Below are positions 5,806 through 13,710 of a stretch of DNA of 43,791 bases, in pieces. Position 1 is the stretch's first letter. Each line of letters opens with the position of its first letter. The DNA comes from JABHIB01 sp964497715 (GTDB lineage: Archaea; Nanobdellota; Nanobdellia; SCGC-AAA011-G17; PNOQ01), in the NCBI GenBank assembly GCA_964497715.1, contig CAZCDH010000004.1:1-43791 (forward strand), read 5' to 3'. The notes beneath the pieces are model-generated. The model was not told the origin of the DNA, searched no databases, and worked only from the letters and a program-made list of their open reading frames with translations. A program made the position numbers and the translations under genes.

Positions 5806-6219
5806 CTATTTTTTAGTTCCAGATTTTACCATTGGTAACCTTATATGAGGCGGAAGATTTACTTCTTGCGTCATTGCCAGTGCTTTGATATTGCATCTAG
5901 CTAAAATAGTATTTAACAAGATTGGTGCTATTTCTTTTTCCAATCCTTTGGATTTTTCCCATTCTTTTAAGATCTCATCTATTTTAGTTTGATCTTCCAT
6001 AAATAATACATGGCCTTGTAATGAGATATTACCCATATTTGGATCGTAAGATACTGAAAAATCAAAATTTACTTTGATAACATTTCCAGAAGTACCTACA
6101 TCTAGTTCTTCTTTTTCTAGACTTTTTATAGCTAGGTCACTCTTTATCTTCATTCCTTTTTTTATCTTGTCTAATCTTTCTACTATTATTCTATCGAAAT
6201 TAAATCCTATAATTGGCAT
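5806..6219 (-). CDS. Conserved archaeal protein of unknown function
   Basis: The 137-residue soluble protein starts MPIIGFNFDRIIVE and has alternating strands (about residues 43-77, including VNFDFSVSYDP and GHVLFMED), then a helix IDEILKEWEK and a C-terminal helix with LNTILARCNIKALAM, ending in a proline-containing tail (LPPHIRLPMV). I have the impression of a family common in DPANN genomes, with a beta-rich core that might resemble SecB-type chaperones; that comparison is speculative. It lies 46 nt after argS and is probably the last gene of the leftward block. Confidence 0.75.
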   Translation of the reverse strand: MPIIGFNFDRIIVERLDKIKKGMKIKSDLAIKSLEKEELDVGTSGNVIKVNFDFSVSYDPNMGNISLQGHVLFMEDQTKIDEILKEWEKSKGLEKEIAPILLNTILARCNIKALAMTQEVNLPPHIRLPMVKSGTKK

Positions 6220-6265
6220 ATTTATTCACCTATAACTAGACTTTATGAATTGTTTATAAAACTTT

Positions 6266-7957
6266 CTACATCTCATCAGGAGCGTTAATTCCTAAAAGAT
6301 TCAACCCATTTTCTAAAACTTGACTAACTGATTCAACTAAAACTATCCTTTGTTCCATTATTTTTGCATCATCTACGATAACTTGATATTTGTGATAGAA
6401 TTCATTAAATTCTTGAGCCATTAAAATAAGATAGTTTGCAATATAATTTGGTTTTTGTTCATCTATTGATTTCTTTATAGTTCCTTTAAATTGTTTTAAT
6501 GTTTTTATTAATTTGATCTCTTCTTCAGTTTCAAATTCAAAAGATATATTCTTTATGTTAATTCTTTTTTTTGCTTTTCTTAATATACTGCTTGCTCTTG
6601 CATGAGTGTATTGCAAATAAGGTGCAGACCCTCCTTCAAAACTTAGTGCAGAATCCCAATCGAATATTACATTCTTCTCATTTGAAACTTTAAGTATTGA
6701 AAATTTTATTGCACCGTACGCTATATCTTTCGATAACTGTTCTATTTTTTTCTTTGAGTACTTATCTCCTCTTTTTTCTTTTATTGCATTCATTGCCTTT
6801 TCTTTTGCTTCCTTCATTAGATCAGACAATAAAACAACTGCCCCTTTTCTTGTTGCCATCTTTCCAATACTGCCTTCATCTTTTAATAATACAAAAGAAT
6901 AATAGATTGGTTTTAGTGGAGGTAGATTCAATAAAGAAAGAGTTGTATTCATTTGATTGAGATATAATTTATGATCTTCGCCCAAGACAACGAAATTGTT
7001 TTCCCTTGTTTCTTTTAATTTATCTATTGTATATGCTATGTCCCTTAATGAATATAGTGAAGTTCCATTTCCCCTAGTCAAAACATATACAGGTACTTTC
7101 ATAGGTAGATTATATCCCTTTAGATCTAAAACTTGCCTCCCATGTTCATCTGTAAATAATTTTTTTGTTTTCTTTAATTTATTTAATATCTCTTTAGTTT
7201 TATTATTCCAAAGGTATTGAGATTCATAATCAAATGAATCATAAGCTATTCCTAGTTCTGAAAAAAGTTTGGATTGCCCCTTTATACATACACCTACAAC
7301 TTGTTTGAATTCTTTCTTTATTTTTTTATCGCCATTTTCTAAATTTTCTAGATTATCAAGGATTTCTTTTTCTAGTTCAGGATTATCTTTTAATTTATTG
7401 TTAAAATCCACATACATATCTAATAAATTTTCAAATGTTATTTTTTTTCCTCTTGAAGCAATAGACAACATAGAAATTTGTTTTCCGATATCATTTACAT
7501 AATAATGGACCTTTGTTTTATAATCTTCAAATTTTAAGATCCTTGCCACACTATCTCCGATTATAGCATTTCTTGCCCTTCCGACATGAGGCGAAGCATT
7601 TGGATTTATACTTGTATGTTCAATTAATGCAGTTTTTCCCTTTCCAGAATGAGAGCTACCGTATGTTTTTTTTTGTTTGTGTATATCTGTCAATACTTCT
7701 TCAGAGAGTATAGAGTCATTAACATAGAAATTAAGATAGGGTCCTATTGCTTTTATTTTTTTTATATTTTTTGTGGTTTTTAATTTATTTTGAAACTCTA
7801 TAGCTATCTCATTTGGAGATTTTTTTAATTTCTTTGAAAGTGAAAAACATGGAAAAGAATAATCTCCCATTTTTGGATTTGGAGGAACGCCTAATTGAAC
7901 ATCTTTTATGTTGAATTCCTTGAATAATAACTTTTTAATTTCTTTTTCAAAGTCCAT
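6266..7957 (-). CDS. argS: Arginine-tRNA ligase
   Basis: This class I synthetase charges tRNA-Arg with arginine using ATP. The 563-residue protein has the N-terminal tRNA-recognition domain (about 1-90), the HIGH-type motif as HVGR (124-127, after SINPNASP), a Rossmann catalytic domain with GEDHKLYLNQM near 326-336, and the KMSK-type motif as KMATRKG (366-372). The C-terminal helical domain contains the DWDSALSFEGGSAPYLQYTHAR signature. Both variant motifs are within the range of archaeal enzymes. It lies 63 nt after lonB in a likely shared unit. Confidence 0.97.
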   Translation of the reverse strand: MDFEKEIKKLLFKEFNIKDVQLGVPPNPKMGDYSFPCFSLSKKLKKSPNEIAIEFQNKLKTTKNIKKIKAIGPYLNFYVNDSILSEEVLTDIHKQKKTYGSSHSGKGKTALIEHTSINPNASPHVGRARNAIIGDSVARILKFEDYKTKVHYYVNDIGKQISMLSIASRGKKITFENLLDMYVDFNNKLKDNPELEKEILDNLENLENGDKKIKKEFKQVVGVCIKGQSKLFSELGIAYDSFDYESQYLWNNKTKEILNKLKKTKKLFTDEHGRQVLDLKGYNLPMKVPVYVLTRGNGTSLYSLRDIAYTIDKLKETRENNFVVLGEDHKLYLNQMNTTLSLLNLPPLKPIYYSFVLLKDEGSIGKMATRKGAVVLLSDLMKEAKEKAMNAIKEKRGDKYSKKKIEQLSKDIAYGAIKFSILKVSNEKNVIFDWDSALSFEGGSAPYLQYTHARASSILRKAKKRINIKNISFEFETEEEIKLIKTLKQFKGTIKKSIDEQKPNYIANYLILMAQEFNEFYHKYQVIVDDAKIMEQRIVLVESVSQVLENGLNLLGINAPDEM

Positions 7958-8020
7958 TTTATGATATCCCTTCTAAATAAATTTCATCTATTTTAGAAAT
8001 ATCTGTTACTTTTGATTCCC

Positions 8021-9871
8021 TTATTTTAACTTTTTTAATATCTGAGTTTTTCCTTTCCAATCTAAAGCCTCTTTTAATACTTCATTTATATCCTTAACTG
8101 GAATTATATTTATATCTTTCATTTTGTTTTTTGGTATTAATATATCTTTCTCATTTGCTTTAGGTACTATTATGTTTTTTATTCCTGCCCCAATTGCAGC
8201 TTCTACTTTGGAATTTACTCCACCTACTGCTAAAACATCACCTCTTACAGAAAGAGATCCAGTCATTGCAGTGTTTTGTTTTATTGGTATTTTTTTGAGT
8301 GCCGAAATAATTGCTGTTGCTACTGCTATAGATGCAGAATCGCCTTCTACACCTTCATGAGTTTGAAGAAATTGTACATATACATCATATTTTTCTTTTA
8401 TATCTTCTCCAAAATATTTCATAATGGTTGCAGATACATTTTTTATTGCTTCTTTTGCTATATTTCCCAAACTTCCAGTTGCTATAAATTCTGCCTTTTT
8501 CCCTCCAGGAGTTACTTCTGATTCTATAGGCAGTATAATCCCAGAAAATGCATTATTTGACCCTATAACTGCAAGGCCATTAACTCTTCCTATTTTTTTA
8601 CCTTTAGTTATTATAACTTCATATTCTTTTTTATTTTTAATATATTTATCTGCCATCTGTTGTTCTAGAGTTCTTGAATATTCTTTTGCTACATCAATAT
8701 GGATTGGTTCAACATATTCTGAATTTTTTTCTTTTGCTACATCTCCTGCAGCCCTTATTAGTCCCCCTAATTCTCTTAGATGTAATGTTAATCTGTTTGC
8801 CTTTCCAGATTTTTTTCTAGCTTCATTTATTATCATCTCAACAGACTCTTTTGTGAAATGAGGTATTTTTTTATCATTAATCACTTCTTGTGCTACAAAA
8901 TATACTAGTTTATCTCTATTTTCTTCATTATCTTCCATATCATTATTCATATATATCTCATACCCATACCCTCTTATTCTAGATCTTAATGCAGGATGCA
9001 TATTTTTTACAGTTTCAGTATTCCCTGCAGCAACTAATATAAAATCGCAAGGTACTGGTTCTGTCCTTACCATTGCTCCTGCTGATTTTTCAGATTGCCC
9101 AGTAATAGAGTATTTTTTTTCTTGTAATGAAGTTAATAATTCTTGTTGAGTTCCAGGTTTGAGTGTTGATACTTCATCTATAAACAATACACCCTTATTT
9201 GCTCTATGAATCATACCTGGGACAACTCTTTCATGAGGAGGAGTTCCAAGTCCACCACTTTGAAAAGGATCATGCAATACATCTCCCAGTAATGCTCCAG
9301 AATGTGCGCCAGTTGCATCTATGAAAGGAGGTTTTTTTGAAGAATGATATCCTAGTATTAATTTTGGCAGAGGGTTTTCTCTAGTTTTTGCCCTTTTTCC
9401 TAAATTGACCATCAAAATTAAGAGCATTATGAACATCATACTACTTATTAGAGATGCTGCTGCAATTATATCTCCATATTGTCTTCTTATCCACCAAGGC
9501 ATTAAACTAGCAAAGATTACCATAAAAAAAAGAAAGATTGTCTGCCCTTTAAATTTCCCTTTCGAATTTAATTTTGATTTGAAAACAAAGTCTTTTCCCA
9601 TACCTTTTGGAAACGATTTAATAAGTGGTAAATTTTCTTCTTCAGAATTATGAATAGTTATGACATCTTGTAAATTTTCATTAGGTAATAAATTTGCTAA
9701 AGCTTGACCAATCATACTTTTTCCAGTTCCAGGTTCACCTATTAAAAGAAGATGCCTTCTTTGTTTTGCTACTTTTTTTATGACCCTTATAGCATTTTCT
9801 TGTCCAATCACTTGATTGATAAGTTTTTTTGGAACTTTGATATCCTTTGTAGTTTTATAATTTATAGCCAT
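8021..9871 (-). CDS. lonB: Membrane-bound ATP-dependent protease LonB
   Basis: The 616-residue protein is an archaeal LonB. The AAA+ domain has Walker A GEPGTGKS (45-52) and Walker B LFIDEVS (about 230). Two transmembrane helices are inserted between them (about 110-128 and 134-157), anchoring it to the cell membrane. The C-terminal protease domain holds the Ser-Lys dyad, Ser512 in GDSAS and Lys555 in NSKVEAA, 43 residues apart as in known LonB enzymes. It degrades unfolded and membrane proteins. It sits in the leftward block with a PRC-barrel gene upstream and argS downstream. Confidence 0.97.
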   Translation of the reverse strand: MAINYKTTKDIKVPKKLINQVIGQENAIRVIKKVAKQRRHLLLIGEPGTGKSMIGQALANLLPNENLQDVITIHNSEEENLPLIKSFPKGMGKDFVFKSKLNSKGKFKGQTIFLFFMVIFASLMPWWIRRQYGDIIAAASLISSMMFIMLLILMVNLGKRAKTRENPLPKLILGYHSSKKPPFIDATGAHSGALLGDVLHDPFQSGGLGTPPHERVVPGMIHRANKGVLFIDEVSTLKPGTQQELLTSLQEKKYSITGQSEKSAGAMVRTEPVPCDFILVAAGNTETVKNMHPALRSRIRGYGYEIYMNNDMEDNEENRDKLVYFVAQEVINDKKIPHFTKESVEMIINEARKKSGKANRLTLHLRELGGLIRAAGDVAKEKNSEYVEPIHIDVAKEYSRTLEQQMADKYIKNKKEYEVIITKGKKIGRVNGLAVIGSNNAFSGIILPIESEVTPGGKKAEFIATGSLGNIAKEAIKNVSATIMKYFGEDIKEKYDVYVQFLQTHEGVEGDSASIAVATAIISALKKIPIKQNTAMTGSLSVRGDVLAVGGVNSKVEAAIGAGIKNIIVPKANEKDILIPKNKMKDINIIPVKDINEVLKEALDWKGKTQILKKLK

Positions 9872-9906
9872 ATTTAATTAGAAAAAGAAAAAATAAGAAA
9901 TTATAT

Positions 9907-10170
9907 TTATATTATGTCCTCTTCTGCAACAACAACAAAATCACCTATCGCTATTACTGCACTGTAAGGTACTAAAAGGTTATTATCTTTATCTCGCTCT
10001 AGATCCATTCCTTCTGTAAATCCTGTAGGGTTTTTCAATACTAATTGAATTAATTCTCCAGTTCTAGTTTCAAAAACTATATTTCCTACTTCTCCAAATC
10101 TCTTTCCAGCTTTACTAACAATTACCTTACCTAAAATTTGTTTTGAATATTTTTTATCTTCATTAGCCAT
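9907..10170 (-). CDS. PRC-barrel domain protein
   Basis: The ATG at 10170 gives 87 residues and has GGAGGA seven bases upstream; an earlier in-frame TTG would translate the SD. Residues 10-85 form a PRC-barrel, a small six-stranded domain, with GKVIVSKAGKRFGEVGNIVF and a final IGDFVVVAEEDII strand. In archaea such stand-alone domains occur in RNA metabolism and cell division contexts (for example CdvA), but the role here is not known. A second PRC-barrel gene occurs at 26083. Confidence 0.85.
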   Translation of the reverse strand: MANEDKKYSKQILGKVIVSKAGKRFGEVGNIVFETRTGELIQLVLKNPTGFTEGMDLERDKDNNLLVPYSAVIAIGDFVVVAEEDII

Positions 10171-10227
10171 TGTGGATTCCTCCAAGTTAAATTAATAAAT
10201 GAGACATATTATATAAAACTTTCTACA

Positions 10228-10536
10228 TTACCAATCATCTTCATCAATGAAAAAACTTTTTATTTTCTTAATTGGCCAGAATTCTGTTATTGAGAAATCT
10301 TCCATTACATCTTGATCCTTTACAGTATCTACAATTACAGATCCTGTTTTAAGAATAATGTTACTATTTTTGAATTCATCATCATCAGATAGTCCTTCTA
10401 TCATAATAAAAAACACTATTGAAATTAGTACAGTTATTAAAACTACTTTGAACATCGTTTTTGTTATAAAATGTTTTGTAAATTCAAAAACAAATATTAT
10501 GGCTAATAAAGATATTAATAGTAATGTTAGATTCAT
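10228..10536 (-). CDS. Small membrane protein next to the putative origin
   Basis: The 102-residue protein has two hydrophobic helices (about residues 3-19 and 28-47) and an acidic outer or cytosolic part (LSDDDEFKN, then FFIDEDDW at the end). A TATA box at 10559-10566 is centred 27 nt before the ATG, so it is probably leaderless. It is the first gene leftward of the origin region. No family is recognised. Confidence 0.7.
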   Translation of the reverse strand: MNLTLLLISLLAIIFVFEFTKHFITKTMFKVVLITVLISIVFFIMIEGLSDDDEFKNSNIILKTGSVIVDTVKDQDVMEDFSITEFWPIKKIKSFFIDEDDW

Positions 10537-10558
10537 ATGAATAATTTGACCATACTAG

Positions 10559-10566
10559 TATATAAA
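10559..10566 (-). promoter_or_regulatory. TATA box for the 10536 gene
   Basis: Read on the minus strand this is TTTATATACTA, identical to the boxes at 1703 and 3393. It is centred 27 nt from the ATG at 10536. Confidence 0.55.
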
Positions 10567-10945
10567 ATTATTTATTGGATTTTATCTATTTCATTATACC
10601 CTCTGACCCTTTTTTCTTATGGAAATTTATTTTTTGTTAGGTTGGTATGTCCAGATGAATTATAAATAATTTATCTAATTATATTTGTTTAATTTTCTAT
10701 ATTTTTATTATTTTATATGATATTTTTTATAAAATATTTTTATTTTATAATTTTGATAGTATGAGTATTTGTAGGTTAACAATAATCAAGAATTTGTTTT
10801 TATTTTTTATTATTTATTATTTAAGTTTTTTTATTATATAATATATATAATATAGTTTTTTTTATTTTTTGTTATCATTCTAAAGTTTCTACAAAATCTG
10901 TTAATTTTTTATAATCAAAAAGCACCAAATCAAGATTAAAATTCG

Positions 10946-10964
10946 TTCCATTGGAAATAAAGGT
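10946..10964 (+). promoter_or_regulatory. ORB-like Orc1/Cdc6 binding element
   Basis: TTCCATTGGAAATAAAGGT combines the TTCCANTGGAA dyad with a short G run, the layout of archaeal ORB elements. It lies 78 bp before orc1/cdc6 and shares 16 of 18 bases with the ORB-like site at 4602-4585. Confidence 0.65.
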
Positions 10965-10993
10965 CTTGGAGTGAGTATTTCATTATAATAATC

Positions 10994-11032
10994 TTTAAAT
11001 AACTTGTTCGATTATGTAATAAAAAATGAGGT
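10994..11032 (+). promoter_or_regulatory. Promoter and SD of orc1/cdc6, with dispersed motif
   Basis: TTTAAATA at 10994-11001 is the likely TATA box. ACTTGTTCGATTATGT (11002-11017) follows at once and should cover the region just before the transcription start near 11023. GAGGT (11028-11032) is a modest SD nine bases before the ATG. The motif is placed where a repressor would block initiation. Confidence 0.5.
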
Positions 11033-11041
11033 TAATATCAT

Positions 11042-12232
11042 ATGAAAAATTATTTTGAAACGTATCTTGATAAAAAACGATTATTTGATAAAAAGAATAT
11101 TTTACAAATAAATCATACTCCTAATAATATACCTCATAGGGATGAACAAATACAAGAGTTATCTCGTATATTGGCGCCTTCTCTCAGATTAGAAAAACCT
11201 TCCAACATTTTTTTATATGGTAAAACTGGGACTGGGAAAACATTATCTGCATTAAATGTTGTTCAAGATCTTAAAAAAGTTGCAGAAATTAAGAATATGC
11301 CTCTAGATATATTTTATGTTAATTGTAAATTAAAAAATGTTGCAGATACAGAATACCGTTTAGTTGCACATTTGGCTAGGGAGTTAGGTGAAGATGTACC
11401 AGTCACAGGATTACCTAGAAATGAAATTTATAAAAAATTATTTAATAAAATAGATACTGAAGAAAGATTAATTATACTTGTTCTTGACGAAATTGATCAG
11501 ATAGTGAAAAAACAAGGTGATGAACTTTTATATAATTTAACTAGGATAAATCAAGAATTAAAAAAGGCACAGGTTTGTTTTGTAGGTATATCTAATGATC
11601 TTAGATTTACTAGCGATCTTGATCCTAGAGTTAAATCTTCATTAACAGAAGAAGAAATGAATTTTCCACCTTATAATGCAATTCAATTAAAAGATATATT
11701 GGAACAAAGGTCAAAATCTGCATTTAAAGAAGGGAGTTTGGGTAATGGTGTTGTTGAGAAGTGTGCAGCTTTAGCAGCCAGAGAACATGGGGATGCTAGG
11801 AGGGCACTAGATTTGTTAAGGATATCTGGCGAACTTGCAGAAAGAGAAGATGCTTCCCATGTTTTATTGAAACATGTTGACGATGCAGAAGAAAAAATAG
11901 ACAAAGAAATAGTTGTTGATGCCATAAAAACTCTACCAAAACAATCACAAATAACTCTTTTATCGATTTTTAATTTATTTGAAAAAATTGATAAATTTTA
12001 TACTAGTGATGTTTCAGAAGAATATCAAGATATTTGTAATAAATGTGGTTTAAAACCTCTAACTCATAGGAGGTTGTCTGATTTAATTGAAGAGCTGGAT
12101 ATGTTGGGAATTATAAGGACTAGAGTTATTAGTAAAGGTAGATATGGTAGGAAAAAAGAAATAGTAATGAATCTCCCTTCTACAAGTATTTCAAATATAA
12201 TTGTAAAACTAAAAAATTGGTTAAACTTATGA
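11042..12232 (+). CDS. cdc6: Orc1/Cdc6 replication initiator
   Basis: The 396-residue protein binds origin recognition boxes and loads the MCM helicase. The AAA+ domain has Walker A GKTGTGKT (60-67), Walker B LVLDEIDQI (DE at 149-150), a sensor-1 region VGISND and the ARRALDLLR helix typical of Orc1/Cdc6. The C-terminal winged helix spans roughly 300-390 (LSDLIEELDMLGIIRTRV, then the wing KGRYGRKKEIVM). It overlaps the polD small subunit gene at ATGA and sits right beside the putative origin. Confidence 0.96.
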   Translation: MKNYFETYLDKKRLFDKKNILQINHTPNNIPHRDEQIQELSRILAPSLRLEKPSNIFLYGKTGTGKTLSALNVVQDLKKVAEIKNMPLDIFYVNCKLKNVADTEYRLVAHLARELGEDVPVTGLPRNEIYKKLFNKIDTEERLIILVLDEIDQIVKKQGDELLYNLTRINQELKKAQVCFVGISNDLRFTSDLDPRVKSSLTEEEMNFPPYNAIQLKDILEQRSKSAFKEGSLGNGVVEKCAALAAREHGDARRALDLLRISGELAEREDASHVLLKHVDDAEEKIDKEIVVDAIKTLPKQSQITLLSIFNLFEKIDKFYTSDVSEEYQDICNKCGLKPLTHRRLSDLIEELDMLGIIRTRVISKGRYGRKKEIVMNLPSTSISNIIVKLKNWLNL

Positions 12233-13710
12233 AATCAGAAACTGTTCACTTTTTTCTGAAAAAAGGCATATTATTGAATCCTGATTTGTCAGAAAATTTA
12301 GATAGTGAAAATATGGAAGAATTGAACGATCTTTTTGAAGATTTTTCTAAATATTCGACTAATTCATTAATTTTAAATAATTCAATTTACAAATCTTTAT
12401 GTTTAAAAAAAAATGAAGCTTTGAGTGTTCCAAATCATAATACTTCTAATTATCCAGTTATTATCACTAAAGAATATAATGAAGTTATAAAAAAGAAAGA
12501 AGTTAGCGATTTTACTCAACATTATAAGAAAAGATTCAATTTAATCAGTAAAATTTTACAATCTAAAAGAGGTTTAGAAAATTCAATCTCTATCCATAAA
12601 ATTTTGAATAAGAGGCAAAGGGAGTCTGTTTCCTTAATAGGTTATGTTTCTAGTAAAAATATAACTAAGAACAAAAATATGATATTAACTCTTGAAGATC
12701 TTACAGGTTCAATCAAAGTAATCATCACTAAAGATAAAATTCCTTTATTTGAAGATGCAAATAATCTGTGTCTGGACGAGATCATAGGGATAAATGGATC
12801 TACTGGGAATAAAGTGGTTTTTGCAGATGATTTATATTTTCCAGATATACCAAAAAATGATGTTTTAAAAAAATGTGATGAAGAAGTATATCTTGCTGTA
12901 ATTTCTGATGTTCATGTAGGTTCTACTATGTTTTTAGAAGATGATTTTTTAAAATTTATTAAATGGATCAATGGGACTGTTGGTAATTCTGAACAAAAAA
13001 ATGTTGCTTTGAAAGTAAAGTATTTATTTGTTGTTGGTGATCTTGTAGATGGTGTTGGAATATATCCAAATCAAGATGACGAATTAAATATAAAAGATAT
13101 ATTCAAACAATATGATAAATTTGGAGAATTAATAAGTATGATAAGAAAGGATATTAAAATTATTATTTGTCCTGGAAACCACGATGCAGTTAGGATTGCT
13201 GAACCTCAACCTATATTAGATAAAGATTATATAAAAAATATATTAAATTTACCTAATGTTTTGTCTGTTACTAATCCTTCTTTTGTTAATATCCATTCTT
13301 CTCCAGGTTTCGAAGGTTTTGATGTATTATTGTATCATGGTTATAGTTTTGATTATTATATTAATAATGTCGGAATTATAAGGAATAATGGAGGATATGA
13401 TCGTCCAGATCTTGTTATGAAATATCTTCTACAAAAAAGACATTTGGCACCTTCTCATGGTTCAACTTTATTTATCCCTGATCCTGATGATGATTTTTTA
13501 ACTATAACCAAAGTTCCAGATTTTTTTCTAGCAGGGCATGTTCATAAGCCTGCTATCAATCAATATGGCAAAGTTACTAACATCTGTGGTAGTTGTTGGC
13601 AATCTAAAACTCCTTTTCAAGAAAAAGTAGGTCATAAACCAGAACCTTCTAAAGTTCAACTAGTTAATTTGAAAACAAGAGAAATAAAGGTGATGAATTT
13701 TGGAGAATGA
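12229..13710 (+). CDS. polB: DNA polymerase D small subunit (DP1)
   Basis: I start this at the ATG at 12229, which overlaps the orc1 stop as ATGA and gives 493 residues. DP1 is the 3'-5' proofreading exonuclease of archaeal polymerase D. An OB-fold (SLIGYVSSKN through GSIKVIITKDK) precedes a calcineurin-like phosphoesterase domain with all metal motifs: SDVHVGS (about 226), VVGDLVDG, CPGNHDAVR, LYHGYSFDYY and LAGHVHKP. The active site therefore looks intact. The end overlaps DP2 by 11 nt, so the two polymerase subunits are translationally coupled. Confidence 0.96.
   Translation: MKSETVHFFLKKGILLNPDLSENLDSENMEELNDLFEDFSKYSTNSLILNNSIYKSLCLKKNEALSVPNHNTSNYPVIITKEYNEVIKKKEVSDFTQHYKKRFNLISKILQSKRGLENSISIHKILNKRQRESVSLIGYVSSKNITKNKNMILTLEDLTGSIKVIITKDKIPLFEDANNLCLDEIIGINGSTGNKVVFADDLYFPDIPKNDVLKKCDEEVYLAVISDVHVGSTMFLEDDFLKFIKWINGTVGNSEQKNVALKVKYLFVVGDLVDGVGIYPNQDDELNIKDIFKQYDKFGELISMIRKDIKIIICPGNHDAVRIAEPQPILDKDYIKNILNLPNVLSVTNPSFVNIHSSPGFEGFDVLLYHGYSFDYYINNVGIIRNNGGYDRPDLVMKYLLQKRHLAPSHGSTLFIPDPDDDFLTITKVPDFFLAGHVHKPAINQYGKVTNICGSCWQSKTPFQEKVGHKPEPSKVQLVNLKTREIKVMNFGE

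Larger units (their letters stand above)
10537..11041. other. Likely chromosomal replication origin
   Basis: This 505-bp gap separates leftward genes (5806-10536) from the rightward orc1/cdc6-polD operon. From about 10660 to 10880 it is almost purely A and T, with long T runs and TATAATATATATAATAT, fitting a DNA unwinding element. On its right flank a TTCCATTGGAAATAAAGG element (10946) resembles the archaeal origin recognition box. On its left flank the minus strand carries a degenerate relative, TTCCATAAGAAAAAAGGGTC (10624-10605), so the two point away from the AT-rich core. Archaeal origins commonly lie beside orc1/cdc6. The assignment is strong but untested. Confidence 0.7.
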
